Shown: in pieces, positions 1 through 5,796 of the stretch | How the letters are laid out: the number at the start of each line of letters is the position of its first letter | Position numbering within the stretch: position 1 is the stretch's first letter | NCBI GenBank assembly: GCA_002358965.1 | Contig: DEPW01000003.1 | Location: 750-6,545, forward strand | DNA length: 5,796 bases | DNA from: Bacteroidales bacterium UBA3382 | Lineage (GTDB): Bacteria > Bacteroidota > Bacteroidia > Bacteroidales > UBA932 | Reading direction: 5' to 3' | Position numbers and translations under genes: made by a program | Notes under the pieces: model-generated | Seen by the model: only the letters and a program-made list of their open reading frames with translations | Told to the model about the DNA's origin: nothing | The model's database searches: none

Positions 1-460
1 AGGGCCAGATGGCGTTCCCGTCGCTGTCGTACATGAAAGAGCAGGCGAAGATTTTCTTGAATTCCTTGGCTATTTCGCTGCCCTCGATCATTTCGGCGAG
101 TCCGGAAGAATTGATATAGTGCTCGACGATCACCCCGTGCTCTTTTCCGTATCGGTTGATCTTTCCGAACCATTCCCTGACCCCGTCGAACAGTACGACC
201 TTGCTTCCGAATTCACGGAACGATTCCCGGCGCAACGCGATACCGCTTGCTTTTGCTGCGTCGAACATCTGTTTCATGTAGCTGAGGACATCGCTTGCGT
301 CCTGTCCGGCGGCTATCCTGTTGCTCTGTTCCCAGAATTCCATCGGAGAGAAGCCGACGGACTGGATAAAACCGAATTCCTGCATGTTCCCGGGAGAGAG
401 CGTCCCGTCGAAGTCGTAAATGAGGGCGACGATAGGCCTTTTGTTGCGTTTCATTTTCAT
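1..460 (-). CDS. HAD-family hydrolase (C-terminus cut off by window edge)
   Basis: Reading the minus strand from the ATG at 460-458 gives 153 residues in one open frame down to base 2, with no stop, so the C-terminal part lies outside the window. The N-terminus holds HAD motif I, YDFDGTLS, with Asp16 as the expected nucleophile and Asp18 as the expected acid/base. A plausible motif II serine follows in YINSSG (about residues 115-120). Residues 24-100 are the helical cap-like segment (NMQEFGF, MEFWEQ). Motif III lysine and the motif IV acidic pair are not yet reached. Such proteins are Mg2+-dependent phosphohydrolases in the cytoplasm; the substrate cannot be told from this part. The sequence resembles a HAD protein of about 280 residues common in Bacteroides relatives (from memory, not a search). 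A second ATG at 454 gives a product two residues shorter. It is transcribed divergently from the ligase operon. The family call is firm, the substrate unknown. Confidence 0.9.
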   Translation of the reverse strand, partial: MKMKRNKRPIVALIYDFDGTLSPGNMQEFGFIQSVGFSPMEFWEQSNRIAAGQDASDVLSYMKQMFDAAKASGIALRRESFREFGSKVVLFDGVREWFGKINRYGKEHGVIVEHYINSSGLAEMIEGSEIAKEFKKIFACSFMYDSDGNAIWP

Positions 461-570
461 TTTATAAACCGTCGTAAATATATGCCAAATTTTCCAAAGA
501 AAAATAATCGCAACCTCGAAAAATACAAAAAAAAACCGTATTATTGCATATAATACTAAAATTGCGCCGT
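461..570. promoter_or_regulatory. AT-rich divergent intergenic region, probable promoters for both directions
   Basis: This 110-bp gap separates the start of the leftward HAD gene from the start of the rightward ligase gene and is much richer in A+T than the flanking genes, including an A-tract at 527-535. It must carry the leftward promoter and probably the one for the four-gene rightward unit. A near match to the Bacteroidetes -7 element (TAnnTTTG) is TATTATTG at 539-546 on the plus strand, and TATATTTA at 482-475 on the minus strand is another. I found no correctly spaced -33 TTTG for either, so the exact promoters are not assigned. TATAAT at 549-554 also reads like a sigma70 -10 box, but Bacteroidetes do not use that consensus. 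Confidence 0.55.
538..556. repeat. Perfect inverted repeat, 7-bp arms with 5-bp spacer; possible operator
   Basis: GTATTAT at 538-544 and ATAATAC at 550-556 are exact reverse complements around the spacer TGCAT. The site lies 15-33 bp before the ATG of the acyl-CoA ligase and overlaps the -7-like TATTATTG. Its size and symmetry fit a dimeric regulator's binding site, but AT-rich DNA makes short inverted repeats by chance fairly often. If transcribed it would form only a weak AT hairpin with no T-tract after it, so a terminator is unlikely. Confidence 0.4.
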
Positions 571-2214
571 ATGAAACATTTTCTATTGCATTTGCGGGAG
601 TCGATGGACAGGTTCTGGGATGCGCCTTCGATCAGTGATTACAACGGAGATACATACACTTTTTCAGGCCTTGCCGGGAAGATGGCGATGCTGCATATCG
701 TTTTTGAGCGGATGGGGATTGCCGATACGGACAAAGTGGCGATTTGCGCAAAGAATTCCGCCAATTGGGCGATAGCGTTCATGGCCACGGTTTCATACGG
801 CGCGGTGGCCGTGCCCTTGCTCGCGGATTTCAATCCCGAAAGCGTCAACAGGCTTGTCGCGCATTCCGAAGCTTCGATACTCTTTACCGACCCGGAGCGG
901 TGGGTGAAGTACGACATATGCAAGATGCCGGCGGTCAAGTGCGTTATAAGCACGAAAGATTTTTCGCCATTATATGTTTCGGACCGACGGACGCAAGCAG
1001 TCTTCGCCGATTCCGAAAAGGATTTTTCCGAAAAATATCCTTCCGGTGTGGGGAAAGACAGTCTGAAATTCGCCGCATCCGATCTCGACAAGCTGACTAT
1101 CATCAACTACACTTCCGGTACTACGAGCGAGCCGAAAGGCGTGATGCTTACTGCGAGGAGCCTTACTTCGAATATCGAGTTCGGCATGCGCCGCATTCCT
1201 GTCTCGGCAGGGAACAATGTGTTGTCAATGCTTCCGATGGCGCACATGTACGGCCTGGCCTTCGAGTTCATGTACCCGCTGTGTACCGGCTGCCACATAT
1301 ATTTTCTCGGTTCAACGCCGGCTCCGAGGGTGCTGTTGCAGGCCTTCGCGAAAGTCAGGCCTTATATGATGATTACCGTCCCGCTTGTCATAGAGAAGAT
1401 ATTCGCCAAAAGCGTGCTGCCGGCATTGGACAAGCCTGCCGTGCGTTTCCTGCGGCGGCTTCCAGGCTTCAGGGGGATGATACTGTCGAAGGCCAGAAGG
1501 AGCCTGCTTTCCGCTTTCGGGGGGAGGATACGGCATATCATCATAGGCGGTGCGGCCATAAATCCCGATGTAGAAAGGTGGATGAAGAAGTTGCGCCTCC
1601 CGTATACGGTAGGTTACGGGATGACGGAATGCGGCCCGCTGATAGGTTATGAGGACTGGCACGCTTTCAAGATGCAGTCCTGCGGAAAGATAGTCGACCG
1701 CATGGAAATCAGGGTGGATTCCGAAGACCCGTGCAATGTGGCCGGGGAATTACAGGTCAAAGGCGACAATGTGATGCTCGGCTATTACAAGAACGCCGAA
1801 GCCACCGCGGCGTCCTTTACCGACGACGGCTGGATGCGTACCGGCGACCTCGGAGTGGTTGACAAGGATGGCAACATCTTCATACGCGGCCGTTCCAAGA
1901 ACATGATACTCGGTGCGAACGGACAGAATATCTACCCCGAGGAAATCGAAAGCCTGCTGAACAGCCAGCCTTACATTGTGGAGTCTGTCGTAGTCGAAAG
2001 GGACAAGAAGATCGTAGCCATAGTGTTCCCGGATATGGACCGCATATCCCAGGAGCAGCTTGATGAGCTGGGCATCAATAAGATGCTTGAGCAGACGCGG
2101 GTCAACATGAATCTCCTTTTGCCCGGATACAGCAAGATTGCAAAGATCGAAATGCTGATGCAGGGTTTCGAGAAGACCCCGAAGATGAGTATTAAGAGAT
2201 TCCTTTATAAATGA
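571..2214 (+). CDS. AMP-forming acyl-CoA ligase (long-chain fatty acid--CoA ligase-like)
   Basis: A 547-residue adenylate-forming (ANL superfamily) enzyme, expected to activate a carboxylic acid, probably a fatty acid, with ATP to an acyl-AMP and then transfer it to CoA. Core motifs occur in order: PMAHMYG near residues 222-228, after the P-loop TSGTTSEPKG at 181-190; GGAAI at 326-330; YGMTE at 349-353; GWMRTGDLG at 420-428; the hinge-side GRSKN at 440-444 with NGQNIYPEEIE at 450-460; and the C-terminal KMSIKRFLY, where Lys542 is the likely A10 catalytic lysine. Length is normal for the family. The frame is open from a TTG at 544, but ATG 571 is preferred: 544 lies inside the AT-rich promoter-like zone and the inverted repeat, and ATG 571 puts the N-terminus about where relatives start. 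No clear Shine-Dalgarno is present. It is the first gene of a tightly packed set and overlaps the next by 4 bp. Chain-length specificity cannot be read; an aryl or other acyl substrate remains possible. Confidence 0.92.
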   Translation: MKHFLLHLRESMDRFWDAPSISDYNGDTYTFSGLAGKMAMLHIVFERMGIADTDKVAICAKNSANWAIAFMATVSYGAVAVPLLADFNPESVNRLVAHSEASILFTDPERWVKYDICKMPAVKCVISTKDFSPLYVSDRRTQAVFADSEKDFSEKYPSGVGKDSLKFAASDLDKLTIINYTSGTTSEPKGVMLTARSLTSNIEFGMRRIPVSAGNNVLSMLPMAHMYGLAFEFMYPLCTGCHIYFLGSTPAPRVLLQAFAKVRPYMMITVPLVIEKIFAKSVLPALDKPAVRFLRRLPGFRGMILSKARRSLLSAFGGRIRHIIIGGAAINPDVERWMKKLRLPYTVGYGMTECGPLIGYEDWHAFKMQSCGKIVDRMEIRVDSEDPCNVAGELQVKGDNVMLGYYKNAEATAASFTDDGWMRTGDLGVVDKDGNIFIRGRSKNMILGANGQNIYPEEIESLLNSQPYIVESVVVERDKKIVAIVFPDMDRISQEQLDELGINKMLEQTRVNMNLLLPGYSKIAKIEMLMQGFEKTPKMSIKRFLYK

Positions 2215-3053
2215 TCGGTATGGATATTAAAAGGCGCATAAAAAGGTTTTTGAGAAGGAAGAAAATGGGGATGCGCGGACGGATTTCGCTCGGCTTTTCC
2301 CTGCTTGTGCTGATATTGTTCCTGTCAAGCATCATCGCCGTGTTCGAATACCGGCGCATGAGCAATTATGTTTCGGGCATGATTGCCGAAAACATCAGGT
2401 GTATCAATACGGCGCACAGGCTGCTGAATATCTGCGACGATTACAATCTGACACTGTTGACGGCGATAAGCGACAAGACGGTAGAGACACTTCCGAGATT
2501 CGACCAGAAGCAGTTTTACGACGAATACGGGTATCTCCGGGAGGCGTTCAGTACGCAGTCGGCTCTGGCAATGACGGACTCGATACGCTATGCCTACACT
2601 GCATACCTGCTCGTGACGGACGAGATAGAGCATGTGTGGATCGCCGATTTTTCCGACCAGAATACGCGGGATTGGTATTTCAACCGGCTGCAACCGATAT
2701 ATTACAAATTGAGGGGATATATAGACGATTTGTCGGATTATTCATACAATGCCTTGCAGACCAATTCGGAAGCATTGCAGGAAAGCTTCTACAGAAGCGT
2801 GATGCCCGGTGTCATAGCCGTCATGGTGGGAATACTGATTTCCGTACTCTTCATGTATTTCATCATCAGCAGATATGTCGCTCCGGTGAAGAAGATGCTT
2901 TCGAACGTGCATGATTACGAGCGCTTCGACAAGACCTATACCTATACTTTCGAAGGCGGAGACGAGCTGTCCGCACTCAATGAAGACATCAAGGACATCA
3001 TCGAGCAAAACATCTCCCTGAGGAGACATTACAATTCATCAAGGGAAGATTAG
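2211..3053 (+). CDS. Two-TM HAMP-domain membrane protein lacking an output domain
   Basis: A 280-residue protein with a strongly basic N-terminus (RRIKRFLRRKK, residues 8-18), a first membrane segment at about 26-45, an extracytoplasmic region of about 150 residues that looks mainly helical, a second membrane segment at about 198-219, and a HAMP-like module at about 220-267. HAMP hallmarks are the proline after TM2 (Pro225, in RYVAPVKKML) and the GGDELSALNEDI stretch (249-260) opening the second helix. Only about 14 residues follow, so no histidine kinase, GGDEF or methyl-accepting domain is present. This architecture matches the sensor half of a two-component kinase or chemoreceptor. ATG 2211 overlaps the ligase stop as ATGA, which suggests translational coupling; ATG 2220, three codons later, is an alternative start. 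trkH begins 4 bp after the stop. Function is unknown: it could be a truncated sensor, or a regulator acting through a partner protein such as the neighbouring channel (inference). Confidence 0.85.
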   Translation: MIGMDIKRRIKRFLRRKKMGMRGRISLGFSLLVLILFLSSIIAVFEYRRMSNYVSGMIAENIRCINTAHRLLNICDDYNLTLLTAISDKTVETLPRFDQKQFYDEYGYLREAFSTQSALAMTDSIRYAYTAYLLVTDEIEHVWIADFSDQNTRDWYFNRLQPIYYKLRGYIDDLSDYSYNALQTNSEALQESFYRSVMPGVIAVMVGILISVLFMYFIISRYVAPVKKMLSNVHDYERFDKTYTYTFEGGDELSALNEDIKDIIEQNISLRRHYNSSRED

Positions 3054-3057
3054 TGCA

Positions 3058-4506
3058 ATGAATATAAGCATCATATCAAGGTATCTCGGGATCGCCCTCC
3101 TCGCCAATTCGGTCTTTATGTTCCTGTCGGCCGGAGTTTCGGCCCTTAATGGTTTCGACGCTGCTTTCGTCCCTTTGGTAATCAGCGGCATCATAACATT
3201 CGCCGCCGGCATTTTCCCGATGATCTTCGTCAGGGAGAACCACTCGCCGTCCATCAAGGAAGGCTTTGTCATCATCATTTTCGCCTGGCTGCTGTCCTGC
3301 ATCTTCGCAATGCTGCCGTACCTCATGTGGGGAGGGGAATATACGCTGGTGAACGCTTTCTTCGAGAGCGTTTCCGGTCTTACGACTACCGGCGCCACGA
3401 TTCTTACCGATGTCGAGGTCCTGCCGAAAGGATTGCTCTTCTGGAGGTCTTCCACGCATTTTATCGGAGGCTTGGGAATCGTCGTCTTCATATTGCTGGT
3501 GCTGCCGGACATGAGCTCGGTAAGGTTCCGTCTGTCTAAGATGGAATATTCCGATGTGTCGAAGGAGGATTTCAAGTTCAGGTCCAAAAACAAGGCATAT
3601 GTGATATTGAGCGTGTATCTCGGCCTGGTTGTCGCCAGTACGCTGGCATATTGGATCGCGGGAATGTCGTTTTTCGATGCCGTCAACCATGCTTTCAGCG
3701 TAGTCGCTACGGGAGGTTTCAGTACAAAGACGGCCTCGATACAGGCTTACGATTCGTTGGCGATCGAAATCGTTTCGGAGTTTTTCATGGTCATCTCGGC
3801 AATCCATTTCGGTCTTATCTACATGCTGTTCGTACATGGATCGATGCGTATCTTCAAGTCTCCTGTGGTGAGGTATTATCTGCTTACCATTCTTGTCGCG
3901 ACTGTCGCCATTACTCTGAATCTTGTCGCTTCGGGAACATATGTCAATTTTCCGATGGCACTCAGGCAGGCCTTCTTCAATGTGGCTTCGGTAATAAGCA
4001 CGACAGGTTATGCGACCGTGGATACATCCGCCTGGCCGGCTTTTTCCATAATGATATTGATATTCCTGCTGTTCCAGTGCGGCTGTTCGGGTTCGACTAC
4101 CGGCGGTATCAAGAGCGACAGGATGTGGATATTCTTCTGCGGAGTGAAGAAGCAGATAAGGCAGCTGTTGCACCCGAATGCGGTAGTGACAGTCAAAGTC
4201 GGCGGGAGTGTGATAAACAATACGGTGCTTTTCCCGGTGGTCCTGTTCATCGCCCTGTATCTGTTCATCGCTTGCGTTTCAACCATGTTGTTGACATTGT
4301 GCGATTTGGATCTTACGGACGCGTTTTCCGGAACTGTAACGATGATGGCCAATGCCGGGCCGGGCTTCGGCAGCATATCCTCGGTCGACAATTACAATCA
4401 TATACCGACAATGGGTAAAATCATTTTTTCCGTCGACATGCTCCTCGGCCGTGTGGAACTCTACCCTTTGCTGCTGCTGGTTTCAGGGATTTTTTCGAAA
4501 AAATGA
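3058..4506 (+). CDS. trkH: TrkH family potassium uptake protein
   Basis: A 482-residue polytopic inner-membrane protein, almost exactly the usual TrkH length. It should form the K+-conducting subunit of a Trk/Ktr-type uptake system. The four pore repeats each show their filter segment: GLTTTGAT (107-114, Gly112), ATGGFS (217-222, Gly219), STTGYA (314-319, Gly317) and NAGPGFGS (432-439). The intramembrane gating loop of the third repeat is visible as GCSGSTTGGIKSDR (342-355). Other family marks are THFIGGLGIVVF at 133-144 and LLGRVEL at 462-468 near the C-terminus. The start at 3058 has an AAGGGAAG stretch at 3041-3048, nine bases upstream. TrkH normally works with TrkA, a cytoplasmic NAD/ATP-binding RCK protein that gates it, and no trkA lies in this window. 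The gene sits 4 bp after the HAMP protein gene and 18 bp before the helicase gene. The family is certain; ion coupling is not visible. Confidence 0.95.
   Translation: MNISIISRYLGIALLANSVFMFLSAGVSALNGFDAAFVPLVISGIITFAAGIFPMIFVRENHSPSIKEGFVIIIFAWLLSCIFAMLPYLMWGGEYTLVNAFFESVSGLTTTGATILTDVEVLPKGLLFWRSSTHFIGGLGIVVFILLVLPDMSSVRFRLSKMEYSDVSKEDFKFRSKNKAYVILSVYLGLVVASTLAYWIAGMSFFDAVNHAFSVVATGGFSTKTASIQAYDSLAIEIVSEFFMVISAIHFGLIYMLFVHGSMRIFKSPVVRYYLLTILVATVAITLNLVASGTYVNFPMALRQAFFNVASVISTTGYATVDTSAWPAFSIMILIFLLFQCGCSGSTTGGIKSDRMWIFFCGVKKQIRQLLHPNAVVTVKVGGSVINNTVLFPVVLFIALYLFIACVSTMLLTLCDLDLTDAFSGTVTMMANAGPGFGSISSVDNYNHIPTMGKIIFSVDMLLGRVELYPLLLLVSGIFSKK
4489..4504. repeat. 16-bp perfect AT-rich palindrome at the end of trkH
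   Basis: ATTTTTTCGAAAAAAT is its own reverse complement: six T, CG, six A, flanked by A and T. It covers the last codons of trkH and the first base of its TGA stop. It has no GC stem and almost no loop, so it is not a credible intrinsic terminator. It may simply reflect Phe-Ser-Lys-Lys coding (TTT TCG AAA AAA). Confidence 0.5.
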
Positions 4507-4524
4507 TTGTCGGGGCATGCTGTC

Positions 4525-5796
4525 ATGGGAGTGAGCGACTATCTTTACAAACAGTTTCTCGGGCATCTTCCCTTTGACCCGACACCGTGTCAGGACGGAA
4601 TGTTCCGGGCTCTGGCGGAATATCTGCAAGGGGACGGCGGCGATATTTTCGTAGTCAACGGTTATGCGGGTACGGGAAAGACTACCGCAGTAATGGCCGT
4701 AGTCGCTACATTGAAAGACTTTTCAAGGCCGTTCAGACTGATGGCGCCCACAGGGCGTGCGGCCAAGGTGCTCTCGAAATATACGGGGGAGAGGGCATAT
4801 ACCATACACAAATCCATTTACCGGCAGTCGTCGCTCAATGACGGCATAGGCCGTTTCGTCTTGTCTCCCAACAAGGACAAGGAGACGGTATATGTTGTCG
4901 ACGAGGCGTCTCTGATAGGTTCGGAAAGCGGCGCCTCTTCGATATTCGGCAGCGGAAACCTTCTGGACGATCTGCTCGAGTATGTGCGTGCCGGAGTAGA
5001 CAACAGGCTGATACTGATCGGGGATTCGGCACAGCTCCCTCCGGTGGGGATGGATTTGAGTCCGGCCCTGAACATGGACTACATATCGCTTCTCGGCGGA
5101 GGTGGGCATTGCGAACTGCGTACTGTCGTGAGGCAGGCCGGACAATCCGGGATACTCCACAACGCCACCATACTCAGGAACCTCATCAATGACGACGGCC
5201 CGGCAGAGGTGCATCTGGAGCTGGACGGCTTTGCCGACATCGAGGCCATACGCGGAGGCGATCTTATCGAATGCATTTCCGATGCCTATTCGCGTTACGG
5301 GATGGACGAGACCGTCGTCCTGTGCCGCAGCAACCGCCGGGCCAACAAGTACAATGCGGGTATCAGGGCGACCGTCAATTTCAGCGAGGAAAGGCTTGTC
5401 AGGGACGAGCGGCTGATGATTGTGAAAAACTGCTATCAGTTCATAGACGACCTTGAGGACATGGATTTCATCGCAAACGGCGATATGGCACGGCTTGTCA
5501 GGATTTCCGGATACGAGGAGCGGTACGGACTTCATTTCGCTACGGCCCAGCTTTCGCTCTGCGATTACGGGGATGCCGAAATCAGGGCCAAGGTGGTGCT
5601 CGATACCCTGGAAAGCGAGACCGCGTCCCTCTCCAGGGAACAGCAGGAGCAATTGTTTGCCGGCCTGAACGAGGATTATTCTGAAATCAAGTCGAAAGCG
5701 AAAAGATACAAGGCCATCAGGGAAGACCCTTACTACAATGCCTTGCAGTTAAAATATGCGTATGCCATAACTGGCCACAAGTCCCAGGGCGGCCAG
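4525..5796 (+). CDS. ATP-dependent RecD-like superfamily 1 DNA helicase (C-terminus cut off by window edge)
   Basis: An open frame of 424 codons from ATG 4525 to the window end with no stop. Helicase motifs appear in order: Walker A GYAGTGKT (46-53), motif Ia APTGRAAK (74-81), the TIHK segment (93-96), Walker B VVDEAS (124-129), motif III GDSAQLPPVG (166-175), the RTVVRQ segment with its arginine (199-204), VLCRSNRRAN (265-274), the FIANGD segment (315-320) and motif VI TGHKSQGGQ (416-424). This set is typical of the RecD/RecD2/Dda branch, which unwinds DNA 5' to 3' using ATP. The long N-terminal region of RecD2 is absent: Walker A starts only 45 residues in. Since motif VI is already reached, probably only a few dozen residues are missing, giving a compact protein of about 470. 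A region of about 90 residues between ANGD and motif VI probably holds the SH3-like insertion of this branch. It shares trkH's frame, 18 bp after its stop; a weak CGGGG at 4511-4515 precedes the ATG. TTG 4507 is a less likely start. The DNA-repair role is inferred from the family. Confidence 0.92.
   Translation, partial: MGVSDYLYKQFLGHLPFDPTPCQDGMFRALAEYLQGDGGDIFVVNGYAGTGKTTAVMAVVATLKDFSRPFRLMAPTGRAAKVLSKYTGERAYTIHKSIYRQSSLNDGIGRFVLSPNKDKETVYVVDEASLIGSESGASSIFGSGNLLDDLLEYVRAGVDNRLILIGDSAQLPPVGMDLSPALNMDYISLLGGGGHCELRTVVRQAGQSGILHNATILRNLINDDGPAEVHLELDGFADIEAIRGGDLIECISDAYSRYGMDETVVLCRSNRRANKYNAGIRATVNFSEERLVRDERLMIVKNCYQFIDDLEDMDFIANGDMARLVRISGYEERYGLHFATAQLSLCDYGDAEIRAKVVLDTLESETASLSREQQEQLFAGLNEDYSEIKSKAKRYKAIREDPYYNALQLKYAYAITGHKSQGGQ

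Noticed and set aside
119..553. A 144-codon plus-strand open frame at the left end
   Set aside because: It lies antisense to the HAD gene, and its C-terminal part runs through the AT-rich intergenic region with a low-complexity Lys/Asn-rich translation.
544..570. TTG at 544 as the ligase start codon
   Set aside because: It lies inside the inverted repeat and promoter-like DNA, while ATG 571 gives an N-terminus of the expected length.
744..1652. A 302-codon plus-strand open frame inside the ligase gene
   Set aside because: The translation is rich in Arg and Cys with no family motif and sits in another frame of a well-supported adenylate-forming enzyme.
2745..2759. TACAATGCCTTGCAG, found again at 5734-5748
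   Set aside because: Both copies lie in frame in unrelated genes and encode Tyr-Asn-Ala-Leu-Gln with the same codons. A single 15-bp match is best explained by chance and shared codon preference.
3076..4173. A 365-codon open frame on the minus strand opposite trkH
   Set aside because: Its translation is highly charged and without recognisable motifs, while the plus strand encodes a clear TrkH with all four pore filters. It is a shadow of codon bias.
4489..4504. Palindrome at the end of trkH as a transcription terminator
   Set aside because: It has no GC-rich stem, only a two-base centre, and the next gene begins 21 bp later on the same strand.
4723..5652. A 309-codon open frame on the minus strand opposite the helicase
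   Set aside because: No motif is recognisable in it, and the plus strand carries an ordered set of helicase motifs across the same bases.

Overview
The window looks like ordinary chromosomal sequence from a member of the Bacteroidales. The protein sequences suggest this: the HAD hydrolase, the AMP-binding ligase and the compact RecD-like helicase all resemble gut Bacteroidetes versions as I remember them. Coding DNA is of roughly balanced GC, the one real intergenic gap is very AT-rich, and most starts lack a strong Shine-Dalgarno sequence. Genus cannot be fixed from this alone.

Layout: a HAD-family hydrolase gene runs leftward off the left edge (460 to 1, minus strand, C-terminus missing). 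A 110-bp AT-rich divergent intergenic region (461-570) follows. It contains a perfect 7-bp inverted repeat (538-556) and is the only obvious place for promoters. From 571 to the right edge, four plus-strand genes are packed tightly enough to be one transcription unit: an AMP-forming acyl-CoA ligase (571-2214), a two-TM HAMP protein with no output domain (2211-3053, 4-bp ATGA overlap), a TrkH-type potassium channel subunit (3058-4506, 4-bp gap) and a RecD-like superfamily 1 helicase (4525 to beyond 5796, 18-bp gap). There is no terminator-like hairpin between them, and no RNA gene, CRISPR array, insertion sequence or other mobile element is visible.

How the genes work together: no single pathway joins fatty-acid activation, K+ uptake and DNA unwinding, so the cluster may simply be a housekeeping operon of mixed content. 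The most suggestive pairing is the HAMP protein directly before trkH. It has a sensor-like extracytoplasmic helical region and a HAMP module but no kinase, cyclase or methyl-accepting domain, and no trkA (the usual cytoplasmic partner of TrkH) lies in the window. A role for it in controlling the channel is a hypothesis, not something the sequence proves. I see no clear evidence of a wholly new system here.
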